Assembly (NCBI GenBank): GCA_020349025.1
Contig: CP070763.1
Span: 3,285,451-3,349,450, forward strand
Length of the DNA: 64,000 bases
Direction of reading: 5' to 3'
DNA from: Candidatus Latescibacterota bacterium
GTDB taxonomy: Bacteria > Krumholzibacteriota > Krumholzibacteriia > G020349025
A program made the position numbers and the translations under genes. Positions 28,643 through 37,713 of the stretch are shown piece after piece. Position 1 is the stretch's first letter; each line of letters begins with the position of its first letter. The notes beneath the pieces are model-generated. The model saw only the letters and a list, made by a program, of their open reading frames with translations, did no database searches and had not been told where the DNA came from.

Positions 28643-30484
28643 ATGAACCGAAGCAGCTCGAACGACACGACACGGGGCCCCGCGCCGCAGCCCAAGACCT
28701 CGCGCCTGTCGCGCCTCCTGCCCTGGAGCATGCTCGCCATCGCCGTCCTCTACACGCTCTCCGCCTTCCGTCCCCCGCGGGAAGACGGCTTTGCCTTCTC
28801 CCTCTTCGGCAGGCTGCCGATCGTCGATCAGGGGCGAACGAAGCCGCTCGACACCTACGCACGTACCAATCTGCTGATCATCTCGACGCGGCAGGCGATG
28901 TACCTGGCCGACACCGACGGCACGATGGAGCGCGAGGAACGCGACGGGCATGTCAAGGCTTTGGCACTCGAGTGGCTGCTCGACGTCATGTCGCGTCCGG
29001 ACCAGGCGCGCGACTACCGCATCGTCCGCATCGACCACCCCGACATCAAGAGCCAGCTCGGCTTCGACAGCGAGCGCAAGTACTTCTCCGTCAACGAGAT
29101 CGTCGCGCACAGCAGCGTGCTGGATGAACAGTTCCAGCTCGCACGCCAGGTTCCCGCGAACGACCGCAGCATGTATCAACGCCACGTCCTGAAGCTCGGG
29201 GCGCGCCTGAGCACCTACTTCGGGGCGGAGGACGTTGCCAACCTCTACCTCGTGCCGCCGGCGGCGGAGGAAAGCGCTGAATGGACGACGCTCGCCGAGG
29301 CCCAGCACGCAGTCGAGGCCCATGGCGAGCTCACACCGGCATCGGCGACCTACGTCGAGGTGATGCGCGCCTGGCGGGAGGGGGATGTGGCGAGCTTCAA
29401 CGCCACGATCGCGGCATACCTGCAATCCTTGGAGGAGCAGATCCCGAGGACCATGCGCAGGGTGTGGTTCGAGACCCTGTTCAATCGCGTGGCGCCGTTC
29501 CTGCGCGCAATCGCTCTCTACGTTTTGGTCTTCCTGCTCGCGGCCCTGTCCTGGCTGCGAATGTCGCGGCCGCTCGTCACCGCCGCGCTCTGGGTCCTCG
29601 CTGTCGCCTTCGTCATGCACACCGTGGGTTTCGTGGCGCGGATGTACATCCAGCAGCGCCCGCCCGTCACCAACCTGTATTCCTCTGCGATCTTCGTCGG
29701 CTGGGGTGCAGCGCTTCTGGGGTTGCTCCTCGAACGCTTCTATCGCAACGGAATCGGGGCGGTGACCGCTGCTGGAACCGGCTTCCTCACGCTCCTGGTG
29801 GCGCACAACCTGTCGCTCGACGGCGACACGATGACCATGATGCAGGCGGTGCTCGACACCAACTTCTGGCTGGCGACACACGTGGTCGTCATCACGCTCG
29901 GGTACGCAGCGACGTTCCTGGCCGGTTTCCTCGGCATCATCTTCATCCTTCGCGGGCTCTTCACGCGCTCGCTGACGCAGGATGTGCAACGCAATCTGGG
30001 TCGAATGATCTACGGAATCGTCTGCTTCGCCACGCTCTTCAGCTTCGTCGGCACGATCCTCGGGGGCATCTGGGCCGATCAATCGTGGGGGCGCTTCTGG
30101 GGCTGGGACCCGAAGGAGAACGGTGCGCTGCTCATCGTGCTCTGGAACGCTCTCATCCTGCACGCGCGTTGGGGTGGGATGATTCGCCAGCGCGGCCTGG
30201 CGGTTCTGGCCGTGGCGGGCAACATCGTCACCAGCTGGTCGTGGTTCGGCACCAACATGTTGGGTGTCGGGCTGCACGCTTACGGCTTCATCGATTCCGC
30301 CATCTTCTGGATGCTCCTGTTCATCGCCAGCCAGTTGGCGTTGATCGGGCTGGGACTGATTCCGCTGCGCCACTGGCGCAGCATGCAGAAGGGACGCTCC
30401 AGCGCGGAACGCGAGCTGGACGCAGCGGAGCCCGACCTGCGTCCCGGCCTCGGCGCACCCCCGACGCCTCGACCCTCCCCCTAG
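28643..30484 (+). CDS. ccsA: CcsA/CcsB-type heme channel for cytochrome c biogenesis (System II)
   Basis: The protein is 613 residues from ATG 28643, preceded by GAGGGGGGAG. An earlier in-frame ATG (28625) overlaps the resB stop as ATGA. The N-terminal half (about 50-280) is an extra extracytoplasmic domain with one anchor helix and 'IVDQGRTKPLDTYAR', as in fused CcsA proteins of Bacteroidetes-like lineages. The C-terminal half has about eight membrane helices and the heme-binding WWD domain WGRFWGWDPKENGALLIVLW, with conserved histidines in HTVGFV, HVVVITLGYA and HAYGF. It exports and hands heme to apocytochromes. Confidence 0.95.
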   Translation: MNRSSSNDTTRGPAPQPKTSRLSRLLPWSMLAIAVLYTLSAFRPPREDGFAFSLFGRLPIVDQGRTKPLDTYARTNLLIISTRQAMYLADTDGTMEREERDGHVKALALEWLLDVMSRPDQARDYRIVRIDHPDIKSQLGFDSERKYFSVNEIVAHSSVLDEQFQLARQVPANDRSMYQRHVLKLGARLSTYFGAEDVANLYLVPPAAEESAEWTTLAEAQHAVEAHGELTPASATYVEVMRAWREGDVASFNATIAAYLQSLEEQIPRTMRRVWFETLFNRVAPFLRAIALYVLVFLLAALSWLRMSRPLVTAALWVLAVAFVMHTVGFVARMYIQQRPPVTNLYSSAIFVGWGAALLGLLLERFYRNGIGAVTAAGTGFLTLLVAHNLSLDGDTMTMMQAVLDTNFWLATHVVVITLGYAATFLAGFLGIIFILRGLFTRSLTQDVQRNLGRMIYGIVCFATLFSFVGTILGGIWADQSWGRFWGWDPKENGALLIVLWNALILHARWGGMIRQRGLAVLAVAGNIVTSWSWFGTNMLGVGLHAYGFIDSAIFWMLLFIASQLALIGLGLIPLRHWRSMQKGRSSAERELDAAEPDLRPGLGAPPTPRPSP

Positions 30485-30526
30485 GCGAGACCGCCCACCC
30501 ACACCCCGTGCGGCGAACCCCGCGGT

Positions 30527-30554
30527 TTGCATCGGCGCGCGCATACGTTATCTT
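30527..30554 (+). promoter_or_regulatory. Sigma70-like promoter
   Basis: TTGCAT (30527-30532) and TATCTT (30549-30554) are 16 bases apart, in the 224-base gap before the secreted protein gene at 30709. The leader would be about 150 bases. Confidence 0.4.
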
Positions 30555-30708
30555 GATAGTAGCCGGATCATGGAACGGGTCCACCAGACCGAGACCCCCC
30601 TCCCTGTTGGGCAGGTCGCACGATCAACTCGTGCGCCGACTCCACTTGACCTGCCGCCGAATCTCGGGCTCGGACCCTCGGCTTCTGCCCAAGCGAGGGA
30701 GGCAGCCC

Positions 30709-31320
30709 ATGAAGTCCCGCACAATCATCCGTTGTGCTCACGTCGCAGCCCTCCTTCTCCTGGCGAGCGCACTGACGCCCGTCCGAGCCGACCCGGGAGA
30801 GAATGGTTGGCTCGGCGTCTACTTCGACGCTGCAGGAACGCAGTGCAGCGGTACGATTCTCCCCGATCAGCCCGGTACGGTATACGTCGTCGCTCAGGCG
30901 AACGGAGTGACCGCCACGGAAGGGTTCGCGGGCGCCGAGTTCCGTTTCACGGGGATCCCGGAATCGTGGGCGACCTATCCGGTCGCCAACCCGGAGATCT
31001 TGGCGATCGGGAATCCCTTCGGGGATGGGGTCGCGACCGCATTCCCGTGTCCCGAGAGTGATACCTACGTGCTCTACTCGGTCCTCGTCATCGCGAGCGC
31101 CGTGGAGGAGGATCTGCAGTTCGAGCTCCGCAACCGGGAGCCACCGACGAACCCCAACTTCGACTGTCCGCTCCTGATGCTATGCAACAACCCCATCTTC
31201 ACGCTGATCTGCGTGGAAACGGTGCCCTGCTTCGTGAACGCCGCGACAGCGCGGAAGTGCGAGTTCCCGGTCGCCGTGAGCCCGTCGACGTGGAGCGGTG
31301 TGAAGAGTCTCTTCCGCTGA
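30709..31320 (+). CDS. Secreted cysteine-rich protein with C-terminal WSGVKSLFR motif
   Basis: The protein is 203 residues; ATG 30709 follows GAGGGAGG. The signal peptide VAALLLLASALTPVRA is cut before DPGENGW (about residue 28). The mature chain looks like one beta-rich domain (WLGVYFDAAGTQCSGTI, GFAGAEFRFTGIPESW, LQFELRNREPP), with a cysteine-rich end (CPLLMLCNN, CVETVPCFVN, CEFPVAV) that probably forms disulfides. The last residues are WSGVKSLFR, seen again in the proteins at 141-839 and 43555-44169. The FRFTGIPESW segment resembles cohesin-like exported proteins of related phyla. The function is unknown. Confidence 0.75.
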   Translation: MKSRTIIRCAHVAALLLLASALTPVRADPGENGWLGVYFDAAGTQCSGTILPDQPGTVYVVAQANGVTATEGFAGAEFRFTGIPESWATYPVANPEILAIGNPFGDGVATAFPCPESDTYVLYSVLVIASAVEEDLQFELRNREPPTNPNFDCPLLMLCNNPIFTLICVETVPCFVNAATARKCEFPVAVSPSTWSGVKSLFR

Positions 31321-31331
31321 AACCGAGAGCA

Positions 31332-31353
31332 GGGCGGACTGGAGGGTCCGCCC
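31332..31353. terminator. Bidirectional hairpin terminator
   Basis: A perfect 8-base-pair stem GGGCGGAC/GTCCGCCC with a 6-base loop lies between two converging genes. U-runs are weak on both strands. Confidence 0.5.
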
Positions 31354-31363
31354 CGCGCCCGGA

Positions 31364-31948
31364 TTACTTCTTCTTGTTCTTCTTTCCCTGCCCGCGTGAC
31401 GGCGCCGCCGCATCCTCATGCGCCACCTTGCCGTTGGCGATCTTGCGCGGCGTCCATCCTGCGTTCTGCAGACGCACGATCTCGGCCGCCGGCTTGCGCG
31501 TGAAGTCGCTCATCGCCTTCAAGACCACGAAGGCGCGGATCTCCTCGTCGCTGAGCTCGATCGACTTCTTGGGGTGTTTCTTCCAGTAGCCCCAGGCGCG
31601 ACCGTAGGGGGGGCCTGGATCGCGTGGCAGATCGACCCGATACACGTCCGCGGTCAACTCGCACCGCTGTGTGATGTCGGACCAGGAGCGCCCGCCGCGC
31701 CGCCACTCGACGAGGAGGTCGAGGTCGCGTCCAGACAGGCGTGCGAGATGCAACGCGACCACGAAGTCCGATTCGCTCAACCACTCGGTGTGCTCACGAA
31801 CGACGCGCTCGTTGGCGTCGTAGTAATCGCTGTAGAGAAAGCCGAACTCGAAGCCGGCGGTCCCGACTCGCACGTCCACGCTGGTGTCCGCACTCGCGGA
31901 TGGCGCCAGGACGCATGCGGCAATCGAGAGCGCAATGAGGAACTTCAT
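31364..31948 (-). CDS. Secreted hypothetical protein
   Basis: The protein is 194 residues; ATG 31948 follows GGGAGG. The signal peptide MKFLIALSIAACVLAPSASA is cut near residue 20. The mature part has FGFLYSDYYDANERVV, then helices (SDFVVALHLARLSGRDLDLLVEWRRGGRSWSDI) that look like a DUF-type 'sensor of gaps' helix bundle. Next is a small GWTPRKIANG turn and a Lys-rich end (GKKNKKK). Such helical LARLSGRDLDLLVEWRRGG segments recur in secreted proteins of related phyla. No enzyme motif is visible. A hairpin (GGGGGT-GAAA-ACCCCC) lies about 25 bases upstream. Confidence 0.65.
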   Translation of the reverse strand: MKFLIALSIAACVLAPSASADTSVDVRVGTAGFEFGFLYSDYYDANERVVREHTEWLSESDFVVALHLARLSGRDLDLLVEWRRGGRSWSDITQRCELTADVYRVDLPRDPGPPYGRAWGYWKKHPKKSIELSDEEIRAFVVLKAMSDFTRKPAAEIVRLQNAGWTPRKIANGKVAHEDAAAPSRGQGKKNKKK

Positions 31949-32106
31949 CCTGCCTCCCCTGCAAGGAGCGCACGGGGGTGAAAACCCCCGGTACGACTCT
32001 GCTCTTCCCGATCCCTCGGGATGAGCCTGGAGAGTGCAAGACTCGCTCCGCCCAGACGCGGGGCTGCTGACTGGTGAATGGGGGGGAGCGCCGAGGGCGG
32101 GCGTGC

Positions 32107-34230
32107 CTATCGCTGCAGGAGCGGCGCTTTGCGCGCAAGGGCGGCCCGACCCGCCTGCAGCCGCACGACGTAGACGCCGCGAGGAACGGCCTGACCGAAC
32201 TCGTCCAGACCATCCCACTCGACGCTGAAGCCGCCGCTGTCGTGCACCGAGTCTTCGAGCAGCCGTACGCGTCGCCCTTTGATGTCGAAGACCTCGAGAA
32301 CCACCGGCGTACCCGCTTGCGCCAGCGTGTAGCGAATGCGGATTGCCCCCGGCGCCGTCGGCTCGACCTGCAGCGACAACGCCTGTGGCCGCTGCGCTTG
32401 GCCGTTGGCACGCACCGCACGCGTGAGCACACGTGAGCCGTCGTGGAAATCGAGCAGCAGCCGATACCAGGAGGAGGAGCCGGGCATCGCAGAGGTGTCC
32501 TCGAACGACATGCGCACTGCGGGTATCAGCGGCGCCACCGTGATCGACTCGAACAGGTCGGCAAGACGTCTTGCACGCTGCACCTGGACACCGGCGAGCT
32601 CGCGCCGAACTCCGTGGGAGAGCTTCCACGTCAGCCGCACTCCGCGCTCGGTATGCTCCGCGTGCAGCTCACGCACGCCAACGGGGGTGGGGCCCAACCC
32701 CTCGACGATGCGATGGAAACGGTCGACCTGGAGATCGGTGACCACGTCGACGCCACCCGAGGGCCATACGATCCGCAGCGTGTCGACGACGGCGGCGTCC
32801 CCGAGGCCGAAATGCACGCGCGGATCGCCCTGGGCCACGTGACCCGCCTGGGCGCTGACCTCTCGCACCTGCCACCGAGGCACCCCTGCGATCGTGGCCT
32901 TCAGATGCAAACGCGCGCCCAGCGCGCTGCGATTCGACGTCGTACCCTCGAGACCGATCGACACCCAGCGACCTGCACTGCCGTCGTTGCGAAAGAGAAC
33001 GTTGTCGAGACCGGCGTAGTTCGAGAAGAACAGATCGAGGTCGCCGTCGTTGTCGTAGTCGACGCAGCTTGCGCCCTCGAAACGTCCGCGCGTTTGAACC
33101 AGCTCACCCGTGGTGATCTGGTCGAACGTCGAATCGCCACGATTCTCATACAAGCTGATGTAGCCGAGAGAGACGTTTCCCCCACCCGACACCACGAGGT
33201 CCAGATCCCCATCGTGGTCGAAATCCGCCCAACAGCTGCTCTCGCTGTTCGCGATCCGCTCGACGATCGCTCCCTCGAGAACCTCGTGGAAGCTGCCGCC
33301 TTCGTTGCGGAAGAGGCGATCGCGCGCTCCCGAGTTGGCCACGAACAGATCCAGGTCGCCATCGTTGTCGTAGTCGCCCCAGCTGCCGCTGACGCTGTTG
33401 TGGCTGCCCTGGACGATCGGCTCCGAGAACACGCGGACCAGAATCCCGTCGTCGTTGCGATACAGATCGTTGGCGCGGCCCCAGTTCGCAGCAAAGCAGT
33501 CCGGATCGCCGTCGTTGTCGTAGTCCGCCCACGCAACGCCCCAGGTCTCTCCCTGATCCGGAAGCGCGATGCGCGTGAACGTGCCTCCTCCAGCGTTCAG
33601 GAACAGCTCGTTCGACCCCCCGGAGCGCCCGACGAAGAGATCGAGTCGACCGTCCCGATCGACATCGACCCAGCTCGTCGCCGTCGAGGAGAGCTCTTGA
33701 GTCACGGGCGCGCTGGCCGTCAGTTTGGTGAAGGAGCCGGCGCCGCCGTTGCGGTATAGGGAATTGCGTGCCGCCCCGCCCGTGCCGCCGTTGGCGACGA
33801 AGAGATCGGCGTCACCGTCGTTGTCGAAGTCACCCCAGGTGGCGGATGTCGAGGGCCCCATCTCGACGGGCAGAGCGCCGGTCACCTTGTCGAAGGTTCC
33901 GTCGCAGTTGCTGCGATAGAAGAGATTGAGCTGCCCCGCCACGATGCTGCAGACGATCAGATCGAGACAGCCGTCTCCATTGGCGTCGCCCCAGGCGTGG
34001 CCGAACGACCAGCCACCGTCGCCGACGATGTCGCCCGTGGTCACGCGCTGGAACGCGAGGTTGGTCGGAGCGCTGGGTTCCCGCGGCTCGCTGGCGTGCG
34101 AATCGACCGCATCGGGAGCGGCCGCGGTCACGGGCGAATGCGCTCGAGAGCCGGATCCAACGAGGAGGAGGAGTGCGCAACCGACACCGAGCCGAAGGCG
34201 TTTGCGAGCGTTGCTGGGCCGGGGTGCCAC
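32107..34230 (-). CDS. Exported FG-GAP/VCBS repeat protein with ASPIC/UnbV and FlgD-like domains
   Basis: The protein is 707 residues from a GTG start at 34230. A signal peptide lies at about 12-30. At least seven FG-GAP repeats with calcium-loop DxDxDGxxD motifs follow (WGDFDNDGDADLFVANGG, WADYDNDGDPDCFAANWG, WGDYDNDGDLDLFVANSG, WADFDHDGDLDLVVSGGG). Next is the ASPIC/UnbV block (WVSIGLEGTTSNRSALGARL, HFGLGDAAVVDTLRIVWPSG). A fibronectin-like region and a C-terminal FlgD-like domain (VVLEVFDIKGRRVRLLED, GVYVVRLQAG) end the protein. It is CRTAC1-like, probably a surface adhesin or scaffold, calcium-stabilised. Confidence 0.93.
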   Translation of the reverse strand: MAPRPSNARKRLRLGVGCALLLLVGSGSRAHSPVTAAAPDAVDSHASEPREPSAPTNLAFQRVTTGDIVGDGGWSFGHAWGDANGDGCLDLIVCSIVAGQLNLFYRSNCDGTFDKVTGALPVEMGPSTSATWGDFDNDGDADLFVANGGTGGAARNSLYRNGGAGSFTKLTASAPVTQELSSTATSWVDVDRDGRLDLFVGRSGGSNELFLNAGGGTFTRIALPDQGETWGVAWADYDNDGDPDCFAANWGRANDLYRNDDGILVRVFSEPIVQGSHNSVSGSWGDYDNDGDLDLFVANSGARDRLFRNEGGSFHEVLEGAIVERIANSESSCWADFDHDGDLDLVVSGGGNVSLGYISLYENRGDSTFDQITTGELVQTRGRFEGASCVDYDNDGDLDLFFSNYAGLDNVLFRNDGSAGRWVSIGLEGTTSNRSALGARLHLKATIAGVPRWQVREVSAQAGHVAQGDPRVHFGLGDAAVVDTLRIVWPSGGVDVVTDLQVDRFHRIVEGLGPTPVGVRELHAEHTERGVRLTWKLSHGVRRELAGVQVQRARRLADLFESITVAPLIPAVRMSFEDTSAMPGSSSWYRLLLDFHDGSRVLTRAVRANGQAQRPQALSLQVEPTAPGAIRIRYTLAQAGTPVVLEVFDIKGRRVRLLEDSVHDSGGFSVEWDGLDEFGQAVPRGVYVVRLQAGRAALARKAPLLQR

Positions 34231-34350
34231 CAGAGGCCCCCTTTCCGCTGCGACGGAATGATGCCGGGAGCGGCCCCAAGCGCAACCGGCCGCGGTGCGC
34301 TCGCCAGGTGGCCGCCTCGAGGATTCTACAGGGGGGATCGCGCGACGGGC

Positions 34351-34382
34351 ACAAAAGAGACGCGCCCGCAGAGTGCGGGCGC
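34351..34382 (-). terminator. Rho-independent terminator without an adjacent gene
   Basis: On the minus strand a perfect 9-base-pair stem GCGCCCGCA/TGCGGGCGC with a 3-base loop is followed by GTCTCTTTTG. The nearest upstream coding end on that strand is 310 bases away, so it ends either a long 3' tail or a separate RNA. Confidence 0.65.
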
Positions 34383-34620
34383 GGGCTGCCGTGGGGATGC
34401 TGCCTCCGTGCTGGGGCGAGTCGTGGAATCCTCTGAGATCCAGGCTCCGCTTCCCGAAAGAGCCTGGACGACACCCCCACGGCCCCTTGGTCGACCGACA
34501 GGGCTGCGGCCGCTTGCCAAATCACAGGGCCCGCAAAGCAGGTCGAACCGCGGCCGCAGCCCATCCCTGCATTCTGAGCCTGACACTGTCCACGATGACG
34601 CATTGCGCGCCCGCTGTATA
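34383..34620 (-). ncRNA. Candidate structured RNA, unassigned
   Basis: The segment upstream of the terminator on the minus strand folds into two further hairpins: perfect 13-base-pair arms GGGCTGCGGCCGC/GCGGCCGCAGCCC (34501-34562) and an 8-base-pair one (34440-34467). It lacks the conserved sequences of tmRNA, SRP RNA and RNase P RNA. A TATACA-like element at about 34615-34620 could be its -10. Boundaries are approximate. Confidence 0.35.
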
Positions 34621-34691
34621 TCCGTAGAGATCCGGATTCTGGCCGCTGTCGGGCCGATCCCGGCGCGTTTTTGGGTGCGGAGCCTGGGATC

Positions 34692-35396
34692 TCACGGGCT
34701 CGATTCGCCGCCGTCGTTGGATCCGTCCTCGGTCTCCGGAACGGACACGGGGCTAACCGGAATCAGTCCGTGCTCGATCGCGAATCGGATCAGATCGGTC
34801 GGGTTCTTCAGGCCGAGCTTGCCCATGATGTGGGCGCGGTGCGTCTCGACCGTGCGTGCGCTCCGGAAGAGGAGCTTGGCGATCTCCGCGTTCTTGTGTC
34901 CCTCGGCGACGAGCTGCAGGACCTCCTTCTCGCGCGGCGTCAGGGTGTCGTAGAGATCGAGCGACTCGGAGCTCAACGGTTCGAGGGATTCGGGCGGCCA
35001 CTCCGAAATCGGCGCGCTGAAGAAACGTCTTCCCGCGGCGACGTGACGAATCCCACGCAGAAGATCATCCGCATCGGCGTGCTTCACCACGTAGCCCGAG
35101 GCTCCGTTCTGCACCGCCTTGCTCACGTAGTTGCGATCCTGGTGCATCGAGAGCACGAGAACGCGCGTCTTTGGGAAACGTTGGTGTACGCGGCGCGTGA
35201 CCTCGAGGCCGTTCAACCCCGGCATCATCAAGTCCAGAACCAGGATATCGGGGCGATGTTTCGCCACCTGCTCCATCACGTCCATCCCGTCACCCGTCTC
35301 GCCAACGAGCTCCAGATCCTCTTCCGGCTCGAGCAGGGTTTTCAGCGCTTGTCGGACCAGCTTGTGGTCCTCGGCCAGCAGAATGCGGACGCTCAT
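34692..35396 (-). CDS. NarL/FixJ-family response regulator
   Basis: The protein is 234 residues from ATG 35396. The receiver domain has acidic pair Glu9-Asp10, phospho-acceptor Asp55 (ILVLDLMMPG), a Ser near 83 and Lys105 (GYVVKHADADD). The LuxR-type helix-turn-helix is at about 150-210 (LTPREKEVLQLVAEGHKNAEIAKLL and RTVETHRAHIMGKLGLKN). It starts 6 bases after the stop of the sensor kinase gene, so the two form a two-component system. Targets are unknown. Confidence 0.96.
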   Translation of the reverse strand: MSVRILLAEDHKLVRQALKTLLEPEEDLELVGETGDGMDVMEQVAKHRPDILVLDLMMPGLNGLEVTRRVHQRFPKTRVLVLSMHQDRNYVSKAVQNGASGYVVKHADADDLLRGIRHVAAGRRFFSAPISEWPPESLEPLSSESLDLYDTLTPREKEVLQLVAEGHKNAEIAKLLFRSARTVETHRAHIMGKLGLKNPTDLIRFAIEHGLIPVSPVSVPETEDGSNDGGESSP

Positions 35397-35402
35397 GCGT
35401 GT

Positions 35403-37505
35403 TCACCTCCGCTTCGGTTCCGAACCCACAGGCATCTGGACAGTCAGGCGCGTCCCGCGTCCCGGAGCCGTCTCCGTCTCCAGAACACCGCGCTGCAGGG
35501 CCACGCGTTCGCGCATGCCGTGCAGACCGTTCTTGCTGTTGTCGGCGAGCTGGCTGCCCAGATCGAAGCCCGCACCCGAATCCGTGACCTGGATGTGCAG
35601 GGCGGCAGCGTCCGACCACACCTGCACCTTGGCGTGCGTGACCCCCGCGTGCCGTGCGACGTTCGTCAGCGCCTCCTGCACGATGCGGTAAGCGGTGGTT
35701 TCCACTTCGGGGTCGAAGCGCCGCTCGATACCGCGATGCTCGAAGGTCACGCGCACCTGCGTCTGATTCATGTAGCGCTCGATCATGGAGAGCAGCGCCG
35801 GCAACAGGCCGAGATCGTCCAGTATCGACGGCCGTAACTCCAGCGACAGATCGCGCACCTTTCTCATGAGCTCGCCGATCAAACCGCGCGCCTCCTGCAG
35901 CGCGTCGGGCTGTTCGCCGTGACACTCCTGAACCGTTTGAACCAGGTAGTGGAGCCCGGTGAGCGTCTGGCCGATCTCGTCGTGCAGCTCTCGCGCAACG
36001 CGGCGCCGCTCGTTCTCCTGCACCTCGACCAGGCGTGCCGAGAAGGCGCGGGCACGCTGCTGCTCTGCGCGCGCTTCGGCGGCCTCGCTGACGTCGAGCA
36101 TCACGCCCTCGACGATCATTGGCGCACCGGACGCATCGACAACGAGGACGGCCTGGTCGCGGAACCACAAGACCTCACCGCTGCGTGACACCAATCGATA
36201 GAGCGTGCTCAGCGCTTCACCCGTGGCGCGGAAGTGGTGCACCTCCGCCAGCACCCGCTCGCGGTCTTCCGGATGGATCTGCCGACGCCAAAGGCCCGGC
36301 TCGCCCGTCCACTCCGCCTGCGTGAACCCGAGCTTCGCCTCAACCTGCGGACTGATGTAGATGGCCGTGAGTGCGTCGTCCGGTGCAGCGATGTAGCTGA
36401 TGACGGGAAGCTTCTCCACCAGCATGCGATACTTCGATTCCGCCTCGGCGAGCCTCTGCCGCTCCAAGCGGCGCTCGGTGATGTCGGTGATGATTCCAGC
36501 CACGCGCGTCACGTTTCCCGTGGCATCGCGAATCGCGAAGTTGCGGGAGCGCACCCAGGCGATCGCACCGTCGGAGCGGACGATTCGGTACTCGTGCGGT
36601 TCACCGAAAGTGTAGCTCCTGTCGCCCGCCCCCGCGGCCACGAGCTTGGCGTAGCGCGCCTCCAGTTCTTCACGATCGTCGTGATGGACCGCCGCCTGCC
36701 ATGCACGCGGGTTGTCGCGCAGTGCCTCGACGGAGTAGCCGAAGATCTTCTCATAGGCCGGGCTCACGTACAGCACCCGCTCGGAGCGTGTGTCGAAAAG
36801 GAAGAAGATGTCCTCGATGTTGTCGGTGAGCTGGCGAATGCGCAGCTCGCTTTCCCGCAGTGCCATCTCCACATTCTTCTGGGCCGTGATGTTTCGCGTC
36901 TGGCACGAGGCCGCAACGACACGGCCGTCGTCGACAATCGGCCCGACGACGGTCCCGAACCACCCATCCACGGGCGCTGGTGCATAGGCCTCGAAGTAGG
37001 TCGGCTCCCCCTTGTCGAACACGTGTGCGAGCGCTTCGCGCGTCACCTGGTGGAAGTCGGGGAACGTGAAGTCGTACATGGTCGCGCGCCCGATCAGGTC
37101 CTCACGCCGGATGCCGGGCGCCGTGCGATTGACGTACTGGAAGGTGCCGGCGCGGTCGACGACGGCCACGTAGTCGAAGGGGTTCGCCACGATCGATCGC
37201 CAGCGCGCCTCCGACTCGCGCAAACGAGCCAGGCTTGCGCGCAACGAGTCACACTCCGCAGTGACCCGGCCCCACTCTGCGCGCAGGGCGTCGAGGACGT
37301 CGATTGCATCGTCGAGGCTGCGTCGTGGCACGATGGGAGCCGCCGAGCGGCCATTGCGCTCGGCCAGCGCTTGCAGTCGACGCTCGAGGAAAGCGATGCG
37401 CTCCAGACCAGCCTGCACGCTCACACGACCCCCTTGGGCGCTCGGGACACTCGTCTTGGTCGGAGAGGAGTTGGGATGGCCCGCGTAGTCTAGCATGTCG
37501 GCCAT
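35403..37505 (-). CDS. PAS-domain sensor histidine kinase (NarX/DesK-type HisKA_3)
   Basis: The protein is 700 residues without membrane helices, so probably cytoplasmic. A coiled coil (about 30-95) precedes three PAS domains: about 98-215 (WRSIVANPFDYVAVVDRAG), 225-350 (IRQLTDNIEDIFFLF) and 365-480 (YRMLVEKLPVISYIAA), each closed by a PAC-like motif (ITDITERRLE). The HisKA_3 region has RRVARELHDEIGQTLTGLHYL, with the phospho-His in ELHDE. The ATPase ends with EALTNVARHAG (N box) and DSGAGFD / NGLHGMRERV (G boxes). It pairs with the NarL-type regulator. The start may be ATG 37505 or 37496. Confidence 0.95.
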   Translation of the reverse strand: MADMLDYAGHPNSSPTKTSVPSAQGGRVSVQAGLERIAFLERRLQALAERNGRSAAPIVPRRSLDDAIDVLDALRAEWGRVTAECDSLRASLARLRESEARWRSIVANPFDYVAVVDRAGTFQYVNRTAPGIRREDLIGRATMYDFTFPDFHQVTREALAHVFDKGEPTYFEAYAPAPVDGWFGTVVGPIVDDGRVVAASCQTRNITAQKNVEMALRESELRIRQLTDNIEDIFFLFDTRSERVLYVSPAYEKIFGYSVEALRDNPRAWQAAVHHDDREELEARYAKLVAAGAGDRSYTFGEPHEYRIVRSDGAIAWVRSRNFAIRDATGNVTRVAGIITDITERRLERQRLAEAESKYRMLVEKLPVISYIAAPDDALTAIYISPQVEAKLGFTQAEWTGEPGLWRRQIHPEDRERVLAEVHHFRATGEALSTLYRLVSRSGEVLWFRDQAVLVVDASGAPMIVEGVMLDVSEAAEARAEQQRARAFSARLVEVQENERRRVARELHDEIGQTLTGLHYLVQTVQECHGEQPDALQEARGLIGELMRKVRDLSLELRPSILDDLGLLPALLSMIERYMNQTQVRVTFEHRGIERRFDPEVETTAYRIVQEALTNVARHAGVTHAKVQVWSDAAALHIQVTDSGAGFDLGSQLADNSKNGLHGMRERVALQRGVLETETAPGRGTRLTVQMPVGSEPKRR

Positions 37506-37583
37506 CGAATGAAACAGCTGTTTGGCACGCGGCGCCAGCGCACGGAGCGAGCGGCGGCCCGGGAGGCCGGGCCGCCGCGAATC

Positions 37584-37660
37584 TGGTCGGGGTGGTCGGA
37601 TTTGAACCGACGACCCCCTGCTCCCAAAGCAGGTGCGCTACCGGACTGCGCCACACCCCG
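37584..37660 (-). tRNA. tRNA-Pro (anticodon TGG)
   Basis: A full cloverleaf is present: acceptor CGGGGTG/CACCCCG, D arm with GCGCAGTCCGGTAGCGC, anticodon stem CCTGC/GCAGG with loop TTTGGGA (anticodon TGG), and T arm GTCGG-TTCAAAT-CCGAC. The discriminator is A and CCA is encoded. It lies 53 bases after rdgB on the same strand and 78 bases before the kinase gene. Confidence 0.97.
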
Positions 37661-37713
37661 GCTCGCGGACCACGCTAGCGTCGTCGGCGCGATGGGTCAA
37701 GGCGCGACGGACC

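Larger units (their letters stand above)
34231..34691. other. Long non-coding stretch with several strong hairpins
   Basis: This lies between the FG-GAP protein gene and the response regulator gene. No credible reading frame was seen on either strand. It contains an 8-base-pair hairpin (CCAGGCTC 34440-34447 / GAGCCTGG 34460-34467), a 13-base-pair hairpin (34501-34562) and a terminator-like hairpin (34361-34382). Together they look like a structured RNA or a long structured 3' leader on the minus strand. Confidence 0.5.

Noticed and set aside
28460..30544. Antisense open frame of about 690 codons opposite ccsA
   Set aside because: The plus strand encodes the WWD heme-handling domain. The minus frame is rich in His, Arg and Glu with no helices or motifs.
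34351..34620. tmRNA, SRP RNA or RNase P RNA in the hairpin-rich gap
   Set aside because: None of the conserved sequences (tRNA-like T arm, GGAAGG tetraloop region, RNase P core) was seen.
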